Assembly (NCBI RefSeq): GCF_016902445.1
Contig: NZ_JACSNX010000003.1
Coordinates: 124,001 to 188,000 of the forward strand
DNA: 64,000 bases
Source: Oscillibacter valericigenes
GTDB taxonomy: Bacteria; Bacillota; Clostridia; Oscillospirales; Oscillospiraceae
Reading direction: 5' to 3'
The notes under the pieces: generated by a model
Seen by the model: only the letters and a program-made list of their open reading frames with translations
Told to the model about the DNA's origin: nothing
Database searches by the model: none
Part shown: piece by piece, positions 32,744 through 39,976 of the stretch
How positions within the stretch are numbered: position 1 is the stretch's first letter
Layout of the letters: every line of letters starts with the position of its first letter
Made by a program: the position numbers and the translations under genes

Positions 32744-33175
32744 ATGTACCACTGTTTCCGCCTCCACCGGGGGCAGGATCTGTATGAGGCCGTCGAGACC
32801 TATGTGAACGACCATCACATCGCCGCCGGGGCCGTGGTCTCCGGCGTGGGGTGTGTCTTCCGCTGGCGGCTGCGGGACGCCACCGGCGTCCGGGTGCGCA
32901 GTGGGGAGGAGGACGTGGAGATCGTCTCCCTGATGGGCACCGTGTCGGAGCACGGCTGCCACCTCCACGCCAGCTTCAGCCGGGAGGACCTCACCACCTT
33001 CGGCGGCCACCTGCTGCCGGGGTGCATCGTGAACACCACGGCGGAAATCGTGCTGGCGGAGGTCCCGGACCGCGTCTTCACCCGCGCCCCGGACAGCGAG
33101 ACCGGCTATGACGAGCTGGTGATCGCCCCTGCACACGCAAAAGAGACCATGAAGGACAGGAGAGAACGACGATGA
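32744..33175 (+). CDS. PPC-domain (DUF296) DNA-binding-like protein
   Basis: 143 residues from the ATG at 32744 (GGGGAGGGA upstream). It is a single PPC/DUF296 domain: YHCFRLHRGQDLYEAVETYVNDHHIAAGAVVSGVGCV, then the GTVSEHGCHLHASFSRED block with the His residues that bind metal in bacterial members, and the GGHLLPGCIVNTTAEIVLAEV strand pair. In plants the domain joins AT-hooks; bacterial stand-alone forms are trimers of unknown role. It overlaps the phosphodiesterase gene by ATGA. Confidence 0.85.
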   Translation: MYHCFRLHRGQDLYEAVETYVNDHHIAAGAVVSGVGCVFRWRLRDATGVRVRSGEEDVEIVSLMGTVSEHGCHLHASFSREDLTTFGGHLLPGCIVNTTAEIVLAEVPDRVFTRAPDSETGYDELVIAPAHAKETMKDRRERR

Positions 33176-33720
33176 ACGTATGGATCGCATCAGACATCCA
33201 CGGCAGCGCCCTGTACTGCCGGAAGCTGCTGGACCTGGTGGAGCGGCAGGGAGGAGGCCGCTTGGTGCTGCTGGGCGACCTGCTGTACCACGGCCCCCGG
33301 AACGATCTGCCGGCGGGCTATGACCCGAAGGCCGTCTTCGCCATGCTGAATGAGCGGAAGGACCGGATCCTCTGCGTCCACGGCAACTGCGACGCGGAGG
33401 TGGATCAAATGGTGCTGGATTTTCCCATCGAGGCGGACTTCCGGGTGGAGGACCTGTGCGGCAGGCGGCTGTTCCTGACCCACGGCCACCACTGGAACGC
33501 GGACCAGCGGCCTGCTCCCGAAGCACTGGACGGGGCGGGCTATGTGGTCTACGGCCACTTCCACGTGCCCGTGAAGCGGCAGGAGGACGGGGTGTGGTAT
33601 CTGAACCCCGGCTCCGTCTCCATCCCAAAGGAGGGCAGCTGGCACGGCTGCATCCGGATGACGGAGGAGGCCATTCAGTGGCTGGATCTGGACGGCAGGG
33701 TAAGGGACGAACTGCGCTGA
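33172..33720 (+). CDS. yfcE: YfcE-type metallophosphodiesterase
   Basis: 182 residues, calcineurin-like fold: WIASDIHGSALYCRKLL (D-x-H), LVLLGDLLYHGPRND (GD), CVHGNCDAEVD (GNC/ND), LTHGHHW (GH) and YGHFHVP (GHxH), all metal ligands intact. LNPGSVSIPKEG is the YfcE signature. The family cleaves phosphodiesters with Mn2+ and acts on small substrates; the physiological one is unknown. Second gene of the series, ATGA-linked to the PPC gene. Confidence 0.9.
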   Translation: MNVWIASDIHGSALYCRKLLDLVERQGGGRLVLLGDLLYHGPRNDLPAGYDPKAVFAMLNERKDRILCVHGNCDAEVDQMVLDFPIEADFRVEDLCGRRLFLTHGHHWNADQRPAPEALDGAGYVVYGHFHVPVKRQEDGVWYLNPGSVSIPKEGSWHGCIRMTEEAIQWLDLDGRVRDELR

Positions 33721-33736
33721 AACGGGGGAACAGACG

Positions 33737-34420
33737 ATGACGGACATCCAGAAACTGCTGTTTGACCGGCAGGACCCGGCCTATCAGGCATTCCAGAGCA
33801 AGCTGATGCCCACCGTGGACCCGGAGACGGTCATCGGCGTCCGGACGCCGGCGCTGCGGAAGCTGGCGAAGGAGCTGGCCGGGACCCCGGCGGCGGAGGA
33901 GTTCCTCCGCCGGCTGCCCCACCGCTACTATGAGGAGAACAACCTCCACGGCCTGCTGATCTCGGCGTACCGGGACTATGGCGCCACTGTGGCGGCGCTG
34001 GAGACGTTCCTGCCCTATGTGGACAACTGGGCCACCTGCGACCTGCTGAGCCCCAGGGCCTTCCGCGCGCATCCGCCGGAGCTGCCGGACCAGATCCGCC
34101 GCTGGGCGGAGGACCGGCACCCCTACACGGTCCGCTTCGGCCTGGGGATGCTGCTGAGCTTCTATCTGGACGAGGCGTTCCGGCCGGAGTATCTGGAGCT
34201 GGCCGCCGGCGTCCGGCGGGAGGAATACTACGTGAGGATGATGGTGGCCTGGTATTTTGCCACCGCTCTGGCCAAGCAGTATGACGCATCCCTGCCCTAT
34301 CTGGAGCAGCGCCGCCTGGACCGCTGGATCCACAACAAGACCATCCAGAAGGCCGTGGAGAGCTACCGGATCACACCGGAGCAGAAGGGTTATCTCCGCA
34401 GCCTGCGGTGGAAGGACTGA
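33737..34420 (+). CDS. AlkD-like DNA alkylation repair protein (HEAT-like)
   Basis: 227 residues, all helical. The entry GVRTPALRKLAKEL and the blocks FLRRLPHRYYEENNLHGLLIS, FLPYVDNWATCDLLSP and IRRWAEDRHPYTVRFGLGMLLSFYLD match the AlkD/AlkC family, including the conserved WATCD. Members recognise alkylated bases by HEAT repeats and hydrolyse the glycosidic bond. It follows yfcE by 16 bases. The remote possibility is a HEAT-repeat protein without glycosylase activity; the Trp/Asp active-site pattern speaks for a real glycosylase. Confidence 0.88.
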   Translation: MTDIQKLLFDRQDPAYQAFQSKLMPTVDPETVIGVRTPALRKLAKELAGTPAAEEFLRRLPHRYYEENNLHGLLISAYRDYGATVAALETFLPYVDNWATCDLLSPRAFRAHPPELPDQIRRWAEDRHPYTVRFGLGMLLSFYLDEAFRPEYLELAAGVRREEYYVRMMVAWYFATALAKQYDASLPYLEQRRLDRWIHNKTIQKAVESYRITPEQKGYLRSLRWKD

Positions 34421-34437
34421 GCGGAAGGGGGAAGTAC

Positions 34438-35202
34438 ATGAGACGGCGGACGTTCTGGCTCCTGCTCTGCCTGTTTCTGGGCGTCGCCTGCTTCAGCGGA
34501 TATCAGGTGCTCCGGACCCTGGGGGAGTACCGGGCGGGGGAGACCGCCTATTCCGAGCTGGAGCAGTTCGTGACGCTGCCGTCCGCCCCGGATGAAACTG
34601 CGCCGGCGGAGATCGAGGAGACGCCGGCGGAGCCGGCCTGGCCGGAGGTGGACTTCGCGGAGCTGGCGGCGGTGAATCCGGACGTCGCGGCCTGGCTCTA
34701 CGGCCCGGACACCGGCATCTCCTATCCGGTGGTCCAGGGAGAGGACAATGACTATTATCTGGATCATCTCTTTGACGGCACCGCCAACGGCGCCGGCTGC
34801 CTCTTTGTGGATGCGGCATGCCAGCCGGATCTCTCCGGCCGCAATACGGTGATCTACGGCCACCGGATGAAAAACGGCACCATGTTCGCAGCGCTTGGCA
34901 ACTACCGGGAGCAGGCGTATTACGACGCGCACCCGTCGTTCCTGCTGCTGACACCGGAGCGGCGGTATGTGGTGGAGTGGTTCTCCGGCTATGTGGCGGA
35001 TACGGAGGAGAGCGCCTGGACGCTGGACTTTTCCGGCGAAGAGAGCTACCTGGCCTGGCTGGAGGAGGTGCGGGGGAAATCCGACTTTTCCTGCGGGGTG
35101 TCTCCCACAGAGGAGGACCGGGTGGTGACCCTCTCCACCTGCAGCTATGAATTTGAAAATGCCCGCTTTGTGCTCCACGGGATCTTGCGGGAAATCCGGT
35201 GA
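34438..35202 (+). CDS. srtB: Class B sortase
   Basis: 254 residues from the ATG at 34438 (GGAAGGGGG upstream). An uncleaved N-terminal anchor (about 5-23) is followed by a linker rich in Pro/Glu/Ala (45-70) and the sortase domain. Active site: His142 in VIYGHRMKNGTMF, Cys235 in VTLSTCSYEFENARFV and Arg243. The KNGTMF and STC-Y-E/F contexts are class B. It attaches proteins bearing an NPxTN- or similar signal to peptidoglycan or pilin. No sorting-signal protein is visible next to it. It is the last gene of the series; the tRNA promoter follows. Confidence 0.92.
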   Translation: MRRRTFWLLLCLFLGVACFSGYQVLRTLGEYRAGETAYSELEQFVTLPSAPDETAPAEIEETPAEPAWPEVDFAELAAVNPDVAAWLYGPDTGISYPVVQGEDNDYYLDHLFDGTANGAGCLFVDAACQPDLSGRNTVIYGHRMKNGTMFAALGNYREQAYYDAHPSFLLLTPERRYVVEWFSGYVADTEESAWTLDFSGEESYLAWLEEVRGKSDFSCGVSPTEEDRVVTLSTCSYEFENARFVLHGILREIR

Positions 35203-35246
35203 AATTCCTGCCTCAAAAAATTTTTTGAAAAAAGTAAAATTTAGTG

Positions 35247-35275
35247 TTGACATTTCCACTTCGGCTTGCTATACT
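35247..35275 (+). promoter_or_regulatory. Promoter of tRNA-Ala
   Basis: Consensus TTGACA (35247-35252), 17-base spacer, TATACT (35270-35275), 43 bases before the mature tRNA. Confidence 0.85.
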
Positions 35276-35318
35276 AATCACTGTTCCGAGCGCCGAACGC
35301 GCCTGAGACAAACGGTTC

Positions 35319-35394
35319 GGGGGTATAGCTCAGCTGGGAGAGCGCATGACTGGCAGTCATGAGGTCAGCGGTTCGATCCCGCTTATCTCCACCA
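35319..35394 (+). tRNA. tRNA-Ala (anticodon GGC)
   Basis: 76 bases folding as a cloverleaf. The acceptor stem GGGGGTA/TATCTCC uses two G-T pairs; the D arm is GCTCAGCTGGGAGAGC; the anticodon stem CATGA/TCATG frames the loop CTGGCAG with anticodon GGC; the T arm has GTTCGATCC; the 3' CCA is encoded. It reads GCC/GCU alanine codons. It is a single tRNA with its own promoter and terminator. Confidence 0.97.
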
Positions 35395-35397
35395 AAG

Positions 35398-35431
35398 ATC
35401 CGCTTTGCAGAAATGCAGAGCGGATTTTTTT
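35398..35431 (+). terminator. Terminator of tRNA-Ala
   Basis: 12-bp stem (35398-35409 with 35414-35425, one G-T pair), loop GAAA, then a T7 tract. Confidence 0.9.
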
Positions 35432-35610
35432 CGTTTTCGGCGGACAGAAATGTTGCCAGCGCGGCATACCCGTGTGGAGGATGGGGCTTCGCCGCCCACT
35501 GCATGTAGAGACCGGGAGGCTCTTGACAAACCGGCCGCCTGTGTAGGATATTAAAATTAAAACCAAAGGGGCAGCGGCCAATGGCGCTGCGCATGAAGGA
35601 GGTCATTGGG

Positions 35611-36495
35611 ATGGTACTGAGAAAGAGACTTCGGAAGCTGGTGGAGGCGGAGGAGATCCTGATCCTGCCCGGCGCCTATGACGCGCTCAGTGCGAAGCTG
35701 GTCCAGGCGGCAGGGTTCCAGGCGGTCTATCTCACCGGCTATGGCCAGTCTGCCAGCAAGCTGGGGGAGCCGGATGTGGGCTTGATGTGTATGAGCGAGA
35801 TGGCCGAGCGGACCCGGGACATCGCCATGGCGGTGGACATTCCGGTGGCCTGCGATGCGGACACCGGCTTCGGCGGTCCCGTGAATGTGATCCGGACCGT
35901 CCGGGAGTATGAACGGGCCGGCGCCGCAGCAATCCAGCTGGAGGATCAGACCATGCCGAAAAAATGCGGCCACATGCTGGGCCGGCAGGTGGTGCCTGCA
36001 GAGGAGATGGCGGAGAAGATCCGCGCGGCAGCGGCAGCCAGAGGGGACCCGGACTTCCTGATCATCGCCCGGACGGACGCCCGCACGGAGCACGGGATCG
36101 ACGAGGCCATCCGCCGGGGGAGGCTCTACGAGGAAGCGGGGGCGGATATCATCTTCATCGAATCCCTGGAAACGGTGGATGAGATGAAGCGTGTCAACCG
36201 GGAGATCCGAAAACCCACCATCGCCAACATGGTGGAAGGGGGCCGCACGCCGTTCCTCCCCGCCCGGGAGCTGCAGGAGATCGGCTACAGCGCGGTGATC
36301 TTCCCCATCACGACGCTGTACGCCGCCGCGAAGGCGGTCTATGATGTGCTGGCGGATCTGAGAGAAAACGGCACCAGCGCCGGCTCTTCTGACCGGATGC
36401 TGTGCTTCCGGGAATTCAACGAGCTGATCGGCCTTCCCGCTGTGCGGAAGATCGAAAGCGGCGACCTCAGCGCCGTCCGGCGGGATCTGCTCTGA
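35611..36495 (+). CDS. Isocitrate lyase/PEP mutase superfamily enzyme
   Basis: 294 residues from the ATG at 35611, chosen because AAGGAGG lies 8 bases upstream; an in-frame ATG 30 bases earlier has no such site. TIM-barrel motifs: LPGAYDALSAKLVQAAGFQAVYLTGYG, CDADTGFGGPVNV (metal-binding Asp), AAAIQLEDQTMPKKCGHM with the KKCGH catalytic-loop motif of methylisocitrate lyases, and IIARTDART. It may cleave 2-methylisocitrate or a related 2-alkylmalate, or act as a 2,3-dimethylmalate-lyase or oxaloacetate-decarboxylase relative. No prpC/prpD neighbours are present, so the substrate stays open. Confidence 0.85.
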   Translation: MVLRKRLRKLVEAEEILILPGAYDALSAKLVQAAGFQAVYLTGYGQSASKLGEPDVGLMCMSEMAERTRDIAMAVDIPVACDADTGFGGPVNVIRTVREYERAGAAAIQLEDQTMPKKCGHMLGRQVVPAEEMAEKIRAAAAARGDPDFLIIARTDARTEHGIDEAIRRGRLYEEAGADIIFIESLETVDEMKRVNREIRKPTIANMVEGGRTPFLPARELQEIGYSAVIFPITTLYAAAKAVYDVLADLRENGTSAGSSDRMLCFREFNELIGLPAVRKIESGDLSAVRRDLL

Positions 36496-36577
36496 GCGGA
36501 GCGGACACCCGGGAGGCTGTCCCCAAACGTACGGCGCCCGCAAGAGGGCGCGGTACCGATCAAAAGGAGCGTATCTG

Positions 36578-36913
36578 ATGAGCCTTTCCTGTATTCAGGA
36601 CGCCGATCTGGAGCAGACCGGCTTCCACTACACCATGTCCCTGATCCAGGGGAAGTACAAGATGTTCATTCTCTACACGCTGATGGACTTCGGCGTGGTC
36701 CGGTTCAATGAGATGAAGCGGTACATCCGGGGCATCTCCTTCAAGACCCTCAGCGCCACCCTGAAGGAGCTGGAGGCCGACGGCCTGGTCCATCGGGAGG
36801 AATACCCCCAGATCCCGCCGAAGGTGGAGTACAGCCTGACGGAGCGGGGCCGGTCCCTGATCCCCATCCTGGACCAGATGTGCACATGGGGCGAGGAACA
36901 CCGCCGGCCCTGA
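36578..36913 (+). CDS. HxlR-family winged-helix regulator
   Basis: 111 residues with a DUF24/HxlR winged helix: MSLIQGKYKMFILYTLMDFGVVRFNEMKRYIRGISFKTLSATLKELEADGLVHREEYPQIPPKVEYSLTERGRSLIPIL is the complete family core. A single Cys near residue 5 precedes it, the position used for thiol redox sensing in several HxlR-type proteins. It follows the isocitrate-lyase-like gene by 82 bases in the same direction and ends in a terminator shared with the subtilase, so it could regulate that enzyme. Confidence 0.9.
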   Translation: MSLSCIQDADLEQTGFHYTMSLIQGKYKMFILYTLMDFGVVRFNEMKRYIRGISFKTLSATLKELEADGLVHREEYPQIPPKVEYSLTERGRSLIPILDQMCTWGEEHRRP

Positions 36914-36932
36914 CGCCAGCGGAACGGTAAAG

Positions 36933-36970
36933 AACGCGGGCACCTTCTTCAGAGAGTGCCCGCGTTTTCC
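36933..36970. terminator. Bidirectional terminator between HxlR and subtilase genes
   Basis: 11-bp stem AACGCGGGCAC / GTGCCCGCGTT (36933-36943 with 36956-36966), then TTCC on the plus strand and TTCTT on the minus strand. Confidence 0.8.
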
Positions 36971-36973
36971 GCA

Positions 36974-38734
36974 TCAGAAGAAGCTGCGAAAGACATAGAC
37001 GGTCTGCACCGTCTCATTCCCAGCCTGGTCTGCCGCATAGAAGGTGTAGAGCCCGCTGCGGGCCACCCGGAACGCGGCGGTCCCTTCACTGTCCAAGGAG
37101 AATCGGGTGCCGGCTCCGCTTCGGAACTGCTCTGCGGACACCAGGCCGGAGGCATAGGCCGTGGCATCCAGATCGCCGTCGTCTGTGACCTGTACGACCA
37201 GATACGTCTCGCCGCTCTGGCTGGCGGATGTGATCTGGATCACCGGTGTGCTGGCGGGAGGCGCTGCGGTGCTGTTGTCCCAGCCCTGGCCGGAGAGCGT
37301 GCTGAGATCATAGGTCATGGCGGCGCCCAGGTCCAGCATCCCTCCGGTGGCGGTCAGACCCCGGAGCGTGTCCAGCGGCTGGACGGAGGACAGCAGGATC
37401 TCCTTCACATCGGCCAGGGTGATGTCCGGATAGTAGGAGTAGACCATGGCGGCCGCCGCCGTCACCATAGGCGCGGCCATGGAGGTGCCGGTCATGTAGC
37501 TGTACCCGTCCTCCGGCGTGGTGCTGAGGATATAGGAGCCGGGAGCCGCCAGGTCCACGGAAGCTGCACCGTAATTGGAGCTGTAGTGCAGGGTGCCGTC
37601 ATAGTTCAGGTTGGCCACGGAGATGATGTTGTCCAGGCCGTATGCGGCAGGATAGGAGGGGGAGGCATCGGAATCCGCTCCGTCATTGCCGGCCGCCACC
37701 ACAAACAGCATGGAGGAATCCGCCATGGTCTGGTACAGAGCCCGGTCGCTGACAGAGCTCCCCAGGCTCAGATTGCAGATGGAGGCGCCGTTGGCCTCGG
37801 CGTACTGGATGGCCTGGACGATGGAGGCGGTGGAGCCGCTGCCGTCAGTGCCGCCCAGCACCTTCAGCACCATGATCTTCACGTGCCCGCTCTGGACGAT
37901 GCCGGCGATGCCCACCCCGTTGTCCGCCTGGGCGGCGATGGTGCCGGCGCTGTGGGTGCCGTGGCTGTCATCGTCGCTGTCCACATAGATCTGGTTGTTC
38001 CCGTCGTAGAAGTTCCAGCCGTTCACGTCGTCCACATAGCCGTTGTTGTCATCGTCGATGCCGTTGCCGGGGATCTCGTCCTCGTTGACCCAGAAAGCGC
38101 CGGCGAGATCCTCGTGGGAGGTGTCCACACCGGTGTCAATCAGGGCGACCACCACGTCCCGGCTGCCGCCGTCATAGACGGACCAGGCGTCTTCCGCATT
38201 GATGTCGATCCCGGCCTTTGCAGTCACCTGGGCGTCAGAGGCCGCTGAAGCGGCGGACCACCCCCAGAAGAGCCCTGGCAGCCCGCCGGGGATCCCCCAG
38301 TACTGCGGCGGCGTCCACTGGCCGGGACCTGCCGGATCTGCAAAGGGATCCTCATAGACAGGGTATTCATTCTGCTGTTCCTCCATCTGGAACGTGCCGT
38401 CGTTGGACAGCGCCCACTGCTCGCCGCTCAGCGCGTCGTCAGTGGAGAGCACCGTGCTGCGGTAGGTGTAATTGGGCTGGACCAGGACCACTCCCTCGTC
38501 TGAGGACAGAGCCTTCAGACCGTCAGACAGGTCGGCACCGCTCTCATAGGAGAGAATGTCGAAGGTCCCGTCGTCGTACTGGACCAGAACCTCCCCCTGG
38601 AGATATGCGGAGAGCCCGCTGTCTGACGCCGGAAGATCCGCCCCCATGGCCTGTGCGCCCTCTGCCGCTCCGGCGGAGCCGCAGAGGGACAGCCCCATCG
38701 TACAGGCCAGCAGCAGTGCTGAAAATCGTCTCAT
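36974..38734 (-). CDS. Secreted subtilisin-like serine protease (S8)
   Basis: 586 residues from the ATG at 38734-38732 (GGGAGGA upstream). A signal peptide (about 1-23, ALLLACTMGLSLCGSAGA) is followed by a short propeptide (about 40-110), an Asp/Glu/Pro-rich stretch and the catalytic domain (about 175-480) with Asp200 (ALIDTGVD), His258 (DSHGTHSAGT), Asn350 (VAAGND) and Ser418 (GTSMAAPM). Acidic DDDN and DSDDDS runs near the active site suggest calcium binding. The C-terminal part of about 95 residues forms an Ig-like beta domain. There is no cell-wall anchor. It probably degrades proteins outside the cell. Confidence 0.93.
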   Translation of the reverse strand: MRRFSALLLACTMGLSLCGSAGAAEGAQAMGADLPASDSGLSAYLQGEVLVQYDDGTFDILSYESGADLSDGLKALSSDEGVVLVQPNYTYRSTVLSTDDALSGEQWALSNDGTFQMEEQQNEYPVYEDPFADPAGPGQWTPPQYWGIPGGLPGLFWGWSAASAASDAQVTAKAGIDINAEDAWSVYDGGSRDVVVALIDTGVDTSHEDLAGAFWVNEDEIPGNGIDDDNNGYVDDVNGWNFYDGNNQIYVDSDDDSHGTHSAGTIAAQADNGVGIAGIVQSGHVKIMVLKVLGGTDGSGSTASIVQAIQYAEANGASICNLSLGSSVSDRALYQTMADSSMLFVVAAGNDGADSDASPSYPAAYGLDNIISVANLNYDGTLHYSSNYGAASVDLAAPGSYILSTTPEDGYSYMTGTSMAAPMVTAAAAMVYSYYPDITLADVKEILLSSVQPLDTLRGLTATGGMLDLGAAMTYDLSTLSGQGWDNSTAAPPASTPVIQITSASQSGETYLVVQVTDDGDLDATAYASGLVSAEQFRSGAGTRFSLDSEGTAAFRVARSGLYTFYAADQAGNETVQTVYVFRSFF

Positions 38735-38903
38735 GGCAGATCCTCCCATACAATTGCTTCGGCCTCCGCCGCAGGAGCGTGCGGCGGAGCGCCCCGATGC
38801 TGCGATTCTACAGCGGAAAGCCTAAAAGAACCTGAAAAGAGGGACGGGGACCCGGCAGGCCCCGCCGCTTCAGGGGCAAGCGTCCGCCCGCCGATCCGGG
38901 GGC
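38735..38903. other. Intergenic region between divergent subtilase and yaaA genes
   Basis: Holds a strong hairpin (GCCTCCGCCGCA pairing with TGCGGCGGAGC around 38761-38790) in the 5' leader of the subtilase. A minus-strand -10-like TAGAAT (about 38814-38819) has no good -35. I see no gene. Confidence 0.4.
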
Positions 38904-38933
38904 TTGCAATGGGGGCCGGGGATCCCGTATAAT
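38904..38933 (+). promoter_or_regulatory. Sigma-A promoter of yaaA
   Basis: TTGCAA (38904-38909), 18-base spacer, consensus TATAAT (38928-38933). Confidence 0.7.
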
Positions 38934-38989
38934 CGGATCATCAGGATCACCAGCCGCCCGCGGGGCGGAAGAGAGGGGGAGCGGGAGAC

Positions 38990-39736
38990 TTGTACATCAT
39001 CATATCTCCGGCGAAAAGAATGCGGGAGGATCAGGACAGCCTGCCCTGGCGGGATCTGCCCCGGTTCCTGCCCAGAACGGAGCAGCTCCTGGCGGCCCTG
39101 CGTGGGATGTCTCCGGCGGAGCTGAAGGCGCTCTGGAAGTGCAATGACCGGATCGCCGCCTTAAATGTGCAACGCCTGCGGGAGATGGACCTGCGGCAGC
39201 GGCTGACGCCGGCTGTCCTGGCCTACGAAGGGCTGCAGTATCGGTATATGGCGCCGCAGGTATTCACGGACCGGGAGTTTGCCTATATCCAGGAACATCT
39301 GCGGATCCTCTCCGGCTTTTACGGGATCCTGCGGCCCTTTGACGGGGTGACGCCCTACCGGCTGGAGATGCAGGCCAGACTGGCGGCCGGTCCCTTCCGG
39401 GACCTCTATGAATTCTGGGGCGGAGACCTTGCGGAGGATCTGTCCCAGGGAACCGACTGCATTCTGGATCTTGCCTCCAAAGAGTACAGCATGTGTATCT
39501 CCCGCCATCTGCGGCCGGGGATCCGGCTCCTCACCTGCGTGTTTGGGGAGGAACAGGGGAACCGGGTCGTGGAAAAGGGGACACTCTGCAAAATGGCCCG
39601 GGGAGAGATGGTCCGCTTTCTGGCGGAGAATGGGATCCGGGATCCGAAGGAGATCCGGGATTTTGACAGGCTGGGCTACCGCTTTTCGCCGGAGCGGTCT
39701 GACGATGGGACCTGCGTGTTCCTTCGGCGGGGATGA
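38990..39736 (+). CDS. yaaA: YaaA-family peroxide stress protein (DUF328)
   Basis: 248 residues with a TTG start (GAGGGGGAGCGGGAG upstream). Family blocks: IIISPAKRMREDQD at the start, the helical LLAALRGMSPAELKALWKCND, PAVLAYEGLQYRYMAPQVF, LRILSGFYGILRPFDGVTPYRLEM and NLASKEYS-type LDLASKEYSMCI. YaaA lowers free iron during hydrogen peroxide stress in Escherichia coli and folds as a DNA-binding-like protein. The C-terminus RFSPERSDDGTCVFLRR matches other Firmicute members. It is a single gene ahead of an unrelated unit. Confidence 0.9.
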   Translation: MYIIISPAKRMREDQDSLPWRDLPRFLPRTEQLLAALRGMSPAELKALWKCNDRIAALNVQRLREMDLRQRLTPAVLAYEGLQYRYMAPQVFTDREFAYIQEHLRILSGFYGILRPFDGVTPYRLEMQARLAAGPFRDLYEFWGGDLAEDLSQGTDCILDLASKEYSMCISRHLRPGIRLLTCVFGEEQGNRVVEKGTLCKMARGEMVRFLAENGIRDPKEIRDFDRLGYRFSPERSDDGTCVFLRRG

Positions 39737-39794
39737 CGCGGAGGGGGGCAACGGGGAAGCCAGGCTTCTGCACGCATCCGGGACCTGTCGGATC

Positions 39795-39823
39795 TTGACA
39801 GAAACGGAAGGATCTGCTAGGAT
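39795..39823 (+). promoter_or_regulatory. Sigma-A promoter upstream of the attenuator-like leader
   Basis: Consensus TTGACA (39795-39800), 17-base spacer, TAGGAT (39818-39823). It is separated from the downstream ATG by a leader of about 145 bases. Confidence 0.7.
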
Positions 39824-39828
39824 CAAAG

Positions 39829-39945
39829 TACCCGCTGGACAGCGGGCGGAGTACAAGAAGCACCTGGACAGGTTCTGGAAATACGGTTTTATCCCTCGCT
39901 TTGTATTTTCACGGATCGACCTGGGTCGGTCCGTGTTTTGTTTCC
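39829..39945 (+). promoter_or_regulatory. Structured leader with an intrinsic terminator (probable attenuator)
   Basis: The leader contains a small hairpin CCCGCTG-GA-CAGCGGG (about 39831-39846) and then a 12-bp stem (39910-39921 with 39924-39935, one G-T pair) followed by TTTTGTTT. This is a clear intrinsic terminator between promoter and gene, leaving 30 bases to the ATG. The sequence before the stem, translated without a start codon, reads GFIPRFVFSRIDLGRSVFCF. I associate similar text with leaders upstream of ribosome-protection tetracycline genes, from memory and unverified. Confidence 0.65.
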
Positions 39946-39976
39946 GGAACGCTCCACACAGAAAAGGAGACTGCAC

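Noticed and set aside
35203-35246. Terminator of the sortase gene
   Set aside because: Only a short AT-rich palindrome (CAAAAAATTTTTTG) is seen, with no GC-rich stem.
39829-39945. Independent small RNA gene
   Set aside because: Promoter and terminator would fit an RNA of about 115 bases, but the position directly before an RBS and gene makes a leader/attenuator the simpler reading; not excluded.
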